Positions 22,260-34,239 of a stretch of 64,000 bases of DNA are shown piece after piece. Numbering within the stretch: position 1 is the stretch's first letter; each line of letters starts with the position of its first letter. Under the pieces are notes generated by a model, which was not told the DNA's origin, ran no database searches, and saw only the letters and a list, made by a program, of their open reading frames with translations. The translations under genes and the position numbers were made by a program. The DNA is from Marsupella aquatica (Eukaryota; Marchantiophyta), in assembly GCA_973895155.1 (NCBI GenBank), contig OZ316893.1, forward strand, positions 22,010,001 through 22,074,000, read 5' to 3'.

Positions 22260-22985
22260 ATTTGTCCGACAAGTCCAAACCGGGCTCCCAAGGAAGAAAA
22301 AAATTATCTTCCAAAATATATATATTATTACAAGAAGCATCAAACCTGGAGACAGGATCCTAAAGCCGGGAGACAAGATAAGAAAGACAGAGAAGGGAAA
22401 AAGAAAGGCTTACAAGTGCTTTAATTGCAGTGTCACATGGCAGTTGTGGTCTCTGAGTCTGATTGTCAGGTGTCAGAAGATTTTTCCCATGTTTGTAGAA
22501 GGTAAATGATTCTTCCGTTTGACCAAATTCTCTCGTGGACCAGTGCAACCCCGATGGATTGCAGAAACACCTTTTTTGTCCTCAGAGAACTAATTTTCTT
22601 TTCAAAAAATTCCATATTCCGGTCAACAGTAACCACCTGGTCCATCCAGGGTTATAAGGTTCATGGGGTGGTTCATCTGAGCATTAGGTTTTTTGTAGAC
22701 AATTAGAACATGAACAACAAGAAAATGAATTTATAAAATTGGATATCTTATAAATCTCAACCCCAACACATAGAACACAAAATATTCATTCATTCGTGGA
22801 TCAAACCAAAGACAGGGCATTGGGTCCAGGTGCAGGCTGTGCCCCTGTCTGGTTCGGGTCACCTTTAAGTCCCTCAGTTCCAGGTACGGGCTTGAACGCC
22901 AACCTCACTTTGCCCCAACGGCCTACACAGCCCAGGCTTTGTCTGAGCATGCTAGTTTGGTCCAGGCGCCAGCTGTGCTGGTTTG
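22260..22985. other. Spacer, nothing recognised
   Basis: AT-rich DNA after the C-rich block. A stretch around 22,630-22,690 (ggtccatccagggttataag) resembles about 46,725-46,780, probably a dispersed repeat. No gene seen. Confidence 0.4.
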
Positions 22986-22988
22986 GTC

Positions 22989-23640
22989 CGGGCTCAGTCA
23001 TTCAAGGAGACGAGTCCCTGGAACACCATTAACTGTACCTCGGGACTCCCCCACAGCCTACCGGAAGGAGCACCCTGAGTGCACCCTGAGTTTTCCCCTT
23101 TTTGCACTCATCTCTTTTCAGGCGATGACCTTACACTCGCTGCCCCTAGCTCCCTCTCAATTACAGACATCAATTACAGACTTAACTTAATTCAACATTC
23201 TTATCCCCTCTTGTGTAGTGCCTTTTTCCTTTGCATCTGTTGGTGGAAGTGTTTGTTTAAATTTCTTGGGTTCCATGGAGGCAATCTTTTGAAAGTAGAT
23301 GACATTCTATTTAAATTTCTTGGACTCCATGGAGAGTTCCAGGGTATTATCCCCGTTTTGGAAAAATAAATTAAATAATTCTTGGACTCCATGGAGGCAA
23401 TCCTTTGACAGTAGCTGGCACATTTTGACCCGCTTTGCAAAGTCCGGCCCCAGTCTAGTTGTAGTCATTGATTTAAGAGGGGTTGATTATTTAGTGGAAG
23501 ATCACCTGAGCTCAACCTCTTGCCACTAAATTCTTCCTCAGTTCATCCTTGTATTCCACGCCTTCCAGATGGGTAACAAATGCATTCATGCCTAGCTTGT
23601 AATTGTGCCTAACTTTGTAACCTTTATGGGAGCTTGAGCA
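22989..23640 (+). repeat. Left arm of a long inverted repeat
   Basis: Its reverse complement is at about 25,127-25,725. Landmarks are cattcaaggagacgagtccc (outer end) and ttgtaattgtgcctaacttt (inner end). The arm contains three units of about 60 bp, each with ttcttgg-ttccatgga-g, at about 23,258, 23,316 and 23,379. Confidence 0.85.
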
Positions 23641-25126
23641 CTTTGCGTTTGTAATCATGCATTTTTGAGACCATACTTATATTTCAGATGTAAGATACAA
23701 GGGGGTTGAAACCAAAATGATCTATCAAATTCAAAAAAAATGGAGATAATCATTTCAGATGTAAACTACAGTAGTATTCTAAGGCTTACTTCTCAAGCCT
23801 TAGAATAATTAGTTCGTGGACCCCTTGGCTAATAAAATCAGGGGGAAGAGTCGATCTGAGCCGTCTCCATTTCTTATCTCCGAAAATCTCGTCCGTCCAT
23901 CATAATGGCCAATCTTTTGCTCAAAAGAAAGATCTCAAATAGATCTATGGATGGGTTCTGTCCGTTTTGCAAATAGGTTAATATTTTTCAAATGTAAAAT
24001 TAAACAAATCCAAGCCTTCCTAGCCGTCGATTTTGTTGATTTTACGATCTTTGCCGTCCATTTTGTAATGCCTCTAGAAATCTTATTCATCCATGTTAGA
24101 AGGCGATCTAGGGTGCAAAAGAAAGATCTCAATGAGATCTACAACTGGGTATTTTTGTTTTGAGAATGAGTAAATAGTTTTGAATATAAAATTTGATGAA
24201 CTTTCAAGATTCCAGCCATTCCTCCTCCCCAATCCTGGGATTCTATGTGCTCTTCCCAACATTAATGGGCGTACAATACAGAGGTCCTTACATACCGAGA
24301 GTTGCGATTTAACAAGGAAGTTATCAAGTTAGTTATTAGTCATTATCTATTATATGAAAATACTTTTTATAAATCTTTGAATTTAAGTTTTAAAATTGGA
24401 AATGTAACTAAAACGGTTACATAGTGACAGCTTTAACCGTCTTGCTCTTTGCATTTCCAATGTTTTTACTTTTCCTTTTATGGCACGACGTCCCAAAATT
24501 TACACCTAAATTGACACAAACACGTTTACACCTAAATTTACACAAACACGAATGAAAACTATAAATTTGATTCACAAAACCGACGAGTCTTGTTTGTTGC
24601 AATTGTTGTTGATGTGGCACTCTCTGGTGCCAGGAATTTTGGAAGGGACCTCTAGTGGGGTCCGTAAAGAAAAATGACGACCCATTTGTTTTTCTTTTTA
24701 AATTTAGCTCTAATGAATGGAGATGATATACTAATATATCCAATTTAAAAAACATTTGGCTGATAAAGTGCTCAAGGAAGAATCAAAGTTATAACCATCA
24801 GTAAATTCGTAGCCTTGTGGACGTTTGTAAAACTCTACAGTACTACTGTGGAGAAATTCAGGAAGTATTAAAGAAATGGATATATCAGAAATCAAAATTG
24901 CTATTATATTCATCATTACACTGACTTTCAAAAGAGAAATTGTTCAAAATCCAATTTGATGATTGAATTGAAAATTGGTTTTCCTAGGGAGTTGGTTCTA
25001 CAATAGTTTAGCCGTGTGAGTAGGTGATAATTTTTAATTTTCTCATTTCTTCAGGTTTTGGGATTAGCAATGGTGTATGTTCTTTTCAGTTTAGTGTTTG
25101 TGCTCCCTGGACCTTGAAATACTAAA
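23641..25126. other. Spacer of the long inverted repeat
   Basis: About 1.5 kb, AT-rich. A minus-strand ORF at 24,417-24,755 is low in protein-like character and matches nothing I know. No transposase was found. Confidence 0.55.
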
Positions 25127-25725
25127 GTTACAAAGTTAGGCACAATTACAAGTTAGACATGAATGCATTTGTTGCTCATCTGGAAGGTGTGGAATACAAC
25201 TATGAACTGGGGAAGAATTTAGTAGCAAGAGTTTGAGCTCAGGTGATCTTGCACTGAATAATCAACCCCTCATAAATCAAAGACTAAAAGACTGGGGCTG
25301 GACTTTGCAAAACGGGTCAAAATGTGTCAGCTACTGTCAAACAATTGCCTCCATAGAGTCCAAGAATTTTTTATTTTTTTCAAAACCAGGACAATACCCG
25401 GGACCTCTCCATGGAGTCCAAAAAATTTAAATAGAATGTCAGCTATTGTCAAAAGATTGCCTCCATGGAGTCCAATAAATTTAAACAAACACTCCCACAA
25501 ACACATGCAAGGGAAAAAGACACTACACAAGAGGGGATAAGAACGTTGAATTAAGTTAAGTCTCTAATTGAGAGGGAGCCCGGGGAAGCGAGAGTAAGAT
25601 CATGGCCTGAAAAGAGATGGGTGCAAAAAGGGGAAACTCAGGGCGTTCCTTCCGGTAGGTTGTGGGGAAGTCCCGAGGTACACTTAATGCTGTTCCAGGG
25701 ACTCGTCTCCTTGAATGCTCAGTCT
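25127..25725 (-). repeat. Right arm of a long inverted repeat
   Basis: Reverse complement of 22,989-23,640 with moderate divergence, also with three ctccatgga-containing units. The whole structure (22,989-25,725) looks like a foldback element. Read-through transcripts would form a long hairpin. Confidence 0.85.
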
Positions 25726-26100
25726 AACTCCTACTGTAGTAGCCCACTAGCATCTGCAGGTCCAGGCAAGTGTTTTCTTAGTGACCAAATTGCCAAATTC
25801 CACCTCACTAAGAAATATTTGCCACTTTTGGCAAAAACTCTCCAATGGTTATTGGGTCAGTCTACTATAAGGCTATGTCGACCAAACCGAGTAAGGTTGA
25901 ACCAAAAAGGCATTCCAACCCCAATGGGTTACTTGCACAGTATTCAGATGTGAGCTTAGTGGGTGTTTTGTTACTGAAACCATATTTGAGCTGCCCCATT
26001 GACTGAATAGAATGTTTCATAATTCCTAGGTTATCCAAGATTAGTATGATTAGTATCCAATGGTGCCTAAGGAGCTACTAAAAAACCAACCGTTCTGGCA

Positions 26101-26216
26101 ATTACACATCAAAATATGACATATGCAGTGTACAACATCCATCCATACCATGATAATCTCCTTATTTAAATCAATGAGTGCACACCGTATATTACCATAT
26201 TTTGATGTGTGATTAT
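26101..26216 (+). mobile_element. Short MITE-like element, copy 1
   Basis: About 116 bp with terminal inverted repeats (ATTACACATCAAAATATG / CATATTTTGATGTGTGAT), flanked on both sides by TGGCA, a possible 5-bp target duplication. A second copy in opposite orientation is at about 34,119-34,236. No coding capacity. Confidence 0.75.
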
Positions 26217-26254
26217 TGGCAGGGAAAATTAGCCGGCTTGCATTTTGACATATC

Positions 26255-27525
26255 AGGTTACTAACCTGTCCCCCAAACTACCCAATATTGCAAGCATGTC
26301 CCCTAAACAAAATTAATTATTGATCTGCTTCTCATTTCATATTCAGGTTGATATTAACTTGTATAGGGGTTCTTGTTGCCATGTGGCAAGTTGCTATTGG
26401 ATAGCATGAACCCATTGTTACCCCCCTCAGCTCCCCTTCCTTGGCCCCACATGGCAACAGAACCAGTATACGAGTTAATACTCACCAAAATGTGAAATGA
26501 GAGACGTGTTGATAATTAACTTTGTTTGGAGGGCATTAACTTTCGTTGAAGGGCAAGTTAGGAGATATATGCTTGTCTGATGGGCCCTCTGGTGCAACTT
26601 TCTTACCTGATGGGCCCCTACAAAACTTCTACCTAATGAGCCCCTACTAAACTTTTTTACCTAATAGGCCCCCTCTTAATGAGCCATACTCACTGTTCTT
26701 GTGAGGTGCCAAACTATATAGTTGACCACAACAGGGTTCTAAATAGGGTAGGGGTGGGTTTACCCATGAAGACATATTGCATTACATGTATTTTTGTGTT
26801 GTGAGGGGTTATGGTTGTCGCCGCTACCTGACAATTGTCGCTCTTTAATTCTTCGTGTTGTGGGAGGGAAGCGCTTGGGTTTTGTTGATGCTTGGGCTTT
26901 TGTCAATGCTCAATGCTCGGGTTTTGTCAATACCTTCAGGTTGTTGATTGAAGCCCAGTGCCTAGTGCCTAGTGACAGAAAAAGTGCTAGTGGAAGTACC
27001 AAGATCATAACGACCGCACATGTCCTCCGAACTGATAATCGTAGATCAAAAACGTCAAGAAAACCCTGTGTGGAGCATGTGAAAGTAAATCTTGTGACTA
27101 CCCCGCAATATGGTAAAAATTCAAATCCAAAGACATAATTCATATTGTCTTCACTTCGCAGTTAGTGTAGTGTCCGCGGTTCAAATCCGAAAACATAATC
27201 CATATTGTCTTCACTTCGCACTTTGGGTAGCGGTGGCTGCAATTCCGCAATTCCCCTAACCGCATCGTTTGACCTTTTTTTTCGACCGTGTAAGGTTTGG
27301 TGTAGGGTTCGACGGTGCAGTTGGTCATTGCATCCAGCAAAAATTGGTTAAAGTGGCTGCTAGAAGAACATTTGACGCAAAAGTGTAACAGGGGACCTAT
27401 TAGGTAAAAAAAATTTGTAATGGCCCATCAGGTAAGAAAGTTACACTAGAGGGCCCATCAAGCATACAGCTAGACAAGTGAATAATATTGGGTAGTTTGG
27501 GAGACAGGTGAATCAAATGTTATTG
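26255..27525. mobile_element. Nested foldback element with long terminal inverted repeats
   Basis: The left outer part (ctgtcccccaaactacccaa, about 26,268) pairs with about 27,485-27,525. The next part, about 26,566-26,685 (units with cctgatgggcccc), pairs with about 27,385-27,480. A second palindrome (about 26,300-26,390 with 26,450-26,545, arms containing tgttgccatgtgg) is nested near the left end. The interior holds an ORF (26,794-27,138, +) I do not recognise, and a 62-bp direct duplication (27,117-27,240). It could be a non-autonomous MULE-like or foldback transposon. No transposase is present and target duplications were not clear. Confidence 0.6.
27117..27240 (+). repeat. 62-bp tandem duplication
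   Basis: Two units of about 62 bp, sharing ttcaaatcc and cataatccatattgtcttc (one base differs). They lie inside the foldback element. Confidence 0.75.
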
Positions 27526-27539
27526 ATATATTATCCTTG

Positions 27540-29855
27540 TCTACAATATATACGAAAACAGGTAACTCCTTATATACAATATAGACTAAAAAAGGTAACT
27601 CGTTACTCGTTAATCTGTAGTTGATGTATATAGTAAAGAAATAGAGTACACCTTTTGAAGATCCTCAACTGCTTCACAACTATTTCTCCCAACAGCACAT
27701 CGACAATACTCTAGAAAGCTGGGCACTGGGTAATAGAATCTATAATAGTGTTCAACGCATTGGGCTAATAGAAAAGAAATCTTTGTCTGGACCCCTCTCG
27801 GCAGGATCCGTGCCTAAATCGAAGGAGCAAACACCGCACGTGGACCAGACTGCCACAACTGTGCACGACCCCATTCTGTTGGAAGCATTGCGATTACGTT
27901 GATCATCTTGATTTCTATTGACTTACAAACGTGGGAGCAATCAGTACCATGTTTTTGATTCGCTAGCCGTCCATTGGTTTTGGGGCTTGAATTTTTCTAT
28001 TATTCGAGAGTCCAGAGCACTGGGCTGCAAATCTCATCCACTACTGCCTGTTATCACCAGAGTTCATAGCCCTGGGCTACTTCACTCATCTTCACAGTGT
28101 GCAGAGCGGGATGTAAGCAGAGTATACCATTTCATTGACGATTTGTGATCAAAACAGCATTGGGCTACTATCTTCATCGACGATTTTCTGTCATCAAAGA
28201 AAAGCTCACTTCTGATCGAAGTTTTCCTGCTGAAATTACGATTGAGAGTCAGCTACTTAGTAAATATAGAACTGTACCGGTAGAGCGGAAACGAGATTGA
28301 GAGACGAAATTGAGAGCAGAGTAATGTTTCAAAGCTGCTTGTTTCGAGACTCTTTACTGAGAAACAAAACCGAAAACGAAAATTAAAAAACAGAAACAAA
28401 ATTGAAACGAGATTATGATTAAGAGGCGAATTTGAGAAACGCAGGTGAGCTGAACGAAAACCGAAATTGAGCTGAGAGGAGAGACTAAGTAGTTCAGTTG
28501 CCCCCCACAAACGAAAAAGGCCAACATCCTTTCTTTCTCATTACTTTCTCACATCCTACCGGGTTTTCTCCCGTCCCTACAGAACCCTTTTGTGTGGCCG
28601 GTGCTCCTTTAGACAGCAGACCTAAAGTTCTAGCAGTCCGATGCGCTTTAAGTGTATACATTTGGAAATAGGAATCGCGCATGCCACCTACACGGCTTCA
28701 CCACGCAAATACTCTACTGTAGTAATGGTATCTGGCCTTTAATTAGTGCAGTGTGGTCAGATATGTGACACCTACTTTCAGCAATGTACGAATCTATGGA
28801 GTCGAACTGGCAGCCACTATAGGAGAGCTAGGACCCTGTCCTAACCTTTTTGGCCACCAACTTCATGAGGGCCATCCGGTCCCATTAGCCACAAAACTGA
28901 TTGGTTCCCGTGGGAGGTTTGGCACCCTTTCATCAGATTGTCGGAACCCCTGCTATAGAATTTGATCTCTATTTGACGAAGATTGCAGTGACCCAAAATG
29001 ATGAAGGGACTGCAAGCATGAAAGCGAATTGCAGTCTCAGCTTGGCGAAGGTTGGAAAATGCTAGAACGGAGCCACATTGCAAAAGAATTTGACGAAGTT
29101 TTCTCATAGCTGTCAGCTCAGTGGCAGCGAGAAAGGATCATGGAGACTGTGCTGTCGAGGAAGGTTTGTGTGCCTCAATCCACTGTGGATGCCCCTAAAC
29201 CCTAAATCTCTCCACCATCTTCATCAAGCCGGACTCTCTCTGTCTCTTGTCCACCCATGCATGGCCATCTGATTTCTAATTCAGTTTGTTTCCTGGCAAA
29301 GTTTACTTGATTGGTCCTTGAAGAACTCAAATCACTTCCTCCACCTGGACTCGATCAATTTATTTATTTTGGAATGTAATTGACACCGGAATGCAGTGAA
29401 GCTTTTCTGATCATCTGTCTAGATTTGGTCAAATACTGGGAAGACTACCTTCCATTTATTCGTTCTCTCTCCTTCCTATGCCATCTACTTGCTCCATCGT
29501 CACGGGACGGATCTGATTATGTATGTAGGCTTAGTTATCTATCGATTTCAAGAATTGTAGAGTTGAGATTCGAGCAGACGACCAATCTTACAAGAAATTC
29601 TAGGGCTTTATGTTCTAATCAGGAAATGAGTGGGACCTAAGGAGCCTTCACTTTGTGGACAGGAGCTCTCTAGAATGAGCCTTGTTAGGTGCTTCATTGT
29701 GAGTTGACAGTACTAAGTTTAGTAAGTGACTACTCTTGTTCTCTCTATGGACAATAATTCTGAATCATAGGTGAATATTCAATTTCCGTCTCAGACTGGA
29801 GCTCTAGATTCAGCCCTGACTAATTTATTCCAAATGTCGGTCTCAAAGGACTGAC
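27540..29855. other. Spacer upstream of the PQQ-type gene
   Basis: No gene recognised. 28,330-28,450 is an A/G-rich simple stretch (gaaac and gaaaat repeats). 28,868-28,935 (gagggccatccggtcccatt) recurs, diverged, at about 62,695-62,765. The promoter and 5' UTR of the gene at 29,889 should lie in the last few hundred bases, but I see no clear TATA box. Confidence 0.5.
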
Positions 29856-29888
29856 TTGAAGAGCAATCGTGTTCAATCTCAGGCTTCG

Positions 29889-32800
29889 ATGGGGATGCTC
29901 AGAAACGTCCCTAAGAATGAACTGGCGAGCGGTTACCAGCTGAAGATTGGGTTGTGGGCACCTGCGGTAGCAGTAACCTTGGCTAGCTGCTTCATGTCTG
30001 GTGACTGTCACTTTGATTTCCTGGACGGTCCTTATCAGGTAACTTTCCTACGACCTTTGCTTCGCTTCCTTGCAACACTGCCTTTTCTTCGAATCCTTTC
30101 AATACTGCCTTTTCTTCGTATCCTTCCACTTTTCCAGAAGATTTTGTTCCAACATGCAAAGGTTGATCGTCTAAGGGGTTATGTGTAATTTCGTCCCATG
30201 CTCACCGGTGCTAACCGGTTTCCTTCTCATTAATGGGTTTGGCACTTGAGATTTTAAAGATTCACAGAGTGACCAAAGTTGTTACTAAAAATTGCTTAAA
30301 CAAGATTCAAAGCATAAATGCCAACACGAAAATGAATGCGAAGATCAGATCTTTTGAATATTAAAAATTATGAAATTGCAAGTCCTCGTGAGCGAGGGAG
30401 AGGGCGAGTACTGATTTTAGACTGCAGTACATCCTATGTAACAGTTCTGCACATTCTAGTTTCCTCCTGACTCCACTTTAAATGGGCGTTCTGGAGACGA
30501 ATGAATGCGCCCGTCATACATGGAATTTAGTTAGAGTGAAATTATTGCAAGAGCCAAAGAGACGTGACCTCGGAATAGATCTTATCAAATGTTCTGATTG
30601 TTGACAGATCCTCCAGACAGAGAGTGACTGTATCCATAGTCCTTTCCAATGCGCAGGTTAGGACAAACGTAGAAAGGACAAAGTATCTTGGTAGTCTCGT
30701 ACCAAGATAGCATCACATAGTCCTCAGCTCCCAACAGACACTCTCCTGGTGATTGGAAATTGGATCCAATTGTAGCACAGTGGGAAATCAGCCAAGTAGG
30801 GAACTGATCTGGCTAGTAAATCAAAATTGAATCTCATTCAATACAATCGAGAATGAAACTAACACGTTACAGGTGGGGTTTGAATGAACTTGTTACTCTT
30901 GTCCGACATGTGCAAAATGCATTGGACAGAGAGTCCCAAAAGACATGAAAAGCAGGCACAGCGAGATAACATCACTGTGAACACTCAAAATTGTAGCGAA
31001 ACTGTCTCTCAAGCAGGTCCAAAAGAACAAGGTATGGAACAGCAACACGTTTTTCAATATTAAGTTGGTAAATACAGGCATCATCATAAACCCGGTCTGG
31101 TGTATGACAGAGCTCAACTTCGTGGCCGTGGGTGAATCATGGAGGTGGCCTCGGTCTTGTCAACCAGCGAGCGGCCTTGGGAGAAGTCAAGATCAACAAA
31201 ACATCGGTCGCGAACCTCTCTGTCCATTGGGAGTTCATCACAGGCTATGATGTCACAGCCACACCTGCGATTGCACAAAGGGTCGTGTACTTTCCTGACT
31301 GGGCGGGGAGTTTGTACGCCGTCGAGCAAGCTACAGGGCATCTCATTTGGCATAAAAATCTCACTCAGCTGACATCTGGAGTTTTACCCTTCGTCCAGAC
31401 CAACGTTTCGGGCTTCATCCCAAAGCAGGTTACCTCAAGGTCAACCCCGACTGTTGCTGGAGATCTTTTAGTCGTGACACTTTCTGGCCCTGCTGGTGTG
31501 ATAGCGTTGAACAGATCGACTGGAGACCTCATTTGGGCGAAGCAGCTGTCGACTCATGCTTACGCTCTTATAACCATGTCTGGCACGGCCTATGAAGAGT
31601 ATGTATTACATTCTCCCTTAGTTCTTGGTTGGCTCTGTTTCTCGACCAAATTGACATTGATAATCCATGACAGGAGAGGGAAACTGCTGCTTAATGGCCA
31701 TCATTCCTCTCCAGTGCAGGACTAACTCGATATAGGGATGAGAATTGGACGAATAGATTCAGTTCGCACTTTTGACCTGCACTGCTTCCCTAGAGAAGGA
31801 TAGGACTGAAAGGCCCTCTGAATTGGTTTCATCCTCAAAAGTAGGAAGCTTCCAATGTTTAATATTGTTCTTCTTCAGACGGTAAGGATGATGCTCTGAA
31901 GGCTGCGGAAACAGTCATTGCTTTGTTAACGTTAACTAAGGGCCGAAGTCCAATTGTGGAGCTTGTGGAGCTCGTTGTACTGCTTAGGAATCATGAACTC
32001 CACTGTTTCAATATCCACTACAGAGATCTTGGAGCTTTGGCCTCATCTTATAAATCACTCGAACTTATGCAAGATTCGAAAGGTCGTCCAAAGAATCTTG
32101 GAAGCATAGTGCATCCGTGTAAGAGTAACAACCTTCACAATACTTAAAATGGCCGTCACTGAGAAGTTCACAAAAAACTCGTATATCGCTTAGTCTTGGA
32201 TAGAGCAAACAAGCATTAATTTCATCTGTGTGTTTGCAGAGCATTTTATGTTGGAATTTCGTCACTGGAGGAAGGAATATTGGGAATTGTCTGCTGCAGT
32301 TTCCAGGGTGCATTTTTTAAGCTGGACCTGAAGACTGGAGACATACTGTGGAAAGTTCCCATGCTTCCTGACAACAGAGGACAACCAGGGTTCTTTTCGG
32401 GAGTTTCAGTTTGGGGCAGCAGCCCATCCATTGATATTGATAGGAGACTGGTCTTCATAGCGACAGGAAATGCCTACACAACACCCCCTGCAGTTGATGC
32501 CTGTGAGCAGAAGTACAGGAATCAAACCAACCCACCTATTCCTGACAATTGCCTTCCAATTGATGACCATGAAGAATCCATTCTTGCAATCGCACTGGAT
32601 AATGGAACTGTCGCTTGGAGTAAGCACTTGGGAGGATACGATAGTTACAGTTTTGTTTGCGCTGCTGTAGTTCACCCCACCAACTGCGCAGCAGTTCTTG
32701 GACCGGACTTCGATTTTGGTGAAAGCCCCATGCTGTTGAAAATTTATGCTCATGACAGATCATGGCGAGACATTCTAGTCACAGGACAGAAAAGCGGTTT

Positions 32801-33849
32801 CGTCTGGGCGCTGGATCCTCACACAGGAGAACTTCTATGGGTCACAGTAAGTTTATTTCTTTGTCCCAGTTCTTCGTAGAAAGTCTTCTCTCAAGAATCT
32901 TTCTGCCCAATCTTCCTGATGTAGTTGGCCTTGATCCAATGAAACATGTCTTGCACCAGGAAACTTGTGGCAATTTCGAGATTACTTAGCTTCCTCTCTG
33001 AAGTTCAAAGATATGTTTCTTTAATCACAGTAGTGAAGTCCTGGTATCTCACTTGTTTGTTCAAGAAATTGCAAAAGAGCAAAGAGTCATGCTTGAGTCC
33101 CTGAATGGTTCAGCAGATCTTGTAATTGACGAGAAATTGCGAAGAATTTTGATGCCTGATTCTACTTGCAATGGTGAAGGTGGCAGGGCCTGGTGGCTAC
33201 ACTGGTGGAAGTTCATGGGGTATGGCAACGGATGGGGACAGAATTTTCACCAATATCATAAACAACCTAGGGCAAAACTTCACTCTCTTGCCATCCAATA
33301 CGGTGACAACCACTGCGGGCTGGGTGGCAATGAATGCGAGCACAGGAGAAATACTCTGGTCCACAGCGAACCCACTGTTGAGTCAAACAAATGCTCCGGT
33401 GAGGTTACGTTCTTTCATTTCTCTGCACATACGTGAACTTATGAAGCGATCTTTCAATTCAAAGAATTAATTTGTTTTCTGGGTGATTCAATCATCAATC
33501 TGTGAAAGTTAGCCGATTCAATCATCAGTCTGAACGTTAACACAAGTGAAAGCATGTAACACTATCAACCGTCCTATTGAAGAGAGTGTAACCCTTGTAC
33601 TTGTGGGTACTGCAGCTGACATATGCCAATGGAGTGGTTTTTGGTGGATCCCTGACCCCCGGGCATGTGGTGGCTCTGGATGCAATAACTGGGAAGATAT
33701 TATGGACATATGCAACACCAGGGGATCTCTTTGGGGGCGTCTCAATTACAGATGGGTGTGTGTTTGTACCGGTAGGTATTTCTTTGATAGGACTCCAAGC
33801 TCATGGCAATCACACCCATGGAAAGTCGGTTCTCAGTCTTTGTGTTTAG
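29889..33849 (+). CDS. PQQ-type beta-propeller protein, polyvinyl-alcohol-dehydrogenase-like
   Basis: Five exons: 29,889-30,038; 31,111-31,598; 32,240-32,846; 33,180-33,398; 33,616-33,849. They join in phase to 1,698 nt, 565 residues. An in-frame ATG at 29,856 could add 11 residues. Residues about 18-35 are hydrophobic (WAPAVAVTLASCFMSG), a signal peptide or anchor, so the protein is probably secreted. Then come WVNHGGG and repeated blade motifs: GHLIW, STGDLIW, TGDILW, HTGELLW, STGEILW and TGKILW. These are typical of PQQ quinoprotein dehydrogenase propellers; GYDVTATPA and WGSSPSIDI also fit plant proteins annotated as polyvinyl-alcohol dehydrogenase-like. I saw no CXXCH haem motif. The enzyme activity and natural substrate in plants are not known to me. 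Confidence 0.92.
30039..31110 (+). other. Intron 1 of the PQQ-type gene
   Basis: 1,072 bp, donor gtaact, acceptor gacag, phase 0. It is the longest intron of the gene. It contains no recognised repeat or gene. Confidence 0.85.
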
Positions 33850-34118
33850 CGTCGATGTATGAGTACACTGCCGCACAGAGTAGCACGAAGTATACTAAGC
33901 CAAAACGAGTTAGATATATCGTGGACAATTATCGTTCAGCAATTATCACAGGCCTTCAAAAATCATCACATGTACTGGATTGAGTGCAATGGAGAGCACT
34001 GGGTAGCAAGAAGCATATAATGCCAAAACTTATAGGATTAAGGGCGAAGTGTCCCCTTTATGAGATATAGGGTCATCTATGTCCACCCACTTGTGGAGGG
34101 AGAAATATGACCCTGCCA
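33850..34118. other. 3' flank of the PQQ-type gene
   Basis: No gene. It ends at a MITE copy. Confidence 0.5.
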
Positions 34119-34236
34119 GTAATCACACATCAAACTGTGGTAATATTAGGTGTGCACTCATTCATTTAAAGAAAATAAGGAAGTTTATCAGGGTATGGAG
34201 GGATGTTGTACATAGTATAAGCCATATTTTGATATG
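34119..34236 (-). mobile_element. Short MITE-like element, copy 2
   Basis: Reverse-complement relative of 26,101-26,216, sharing aatcacacatcaaa, gtgcactcatt, gatgttgtaca and catattttga in order. Its right end is more diverged. Confidence 0.72.
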
Positions 34237-34239
34237 GGA

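Noticed and set aside
21751-22509. Long proline-rich and glycine-rich ORFs on both strands
   Set aside because: They arise from the C-rich minisatellite; all frames are open because the repeat lacks A/T-rich stop codons.
27170-27245. tRNA-like gcggttcaaatccg (T-arm motif)
   Set aside because: No matching acceptor stem or D arm upstream; it is part of a 62-bp duplication.
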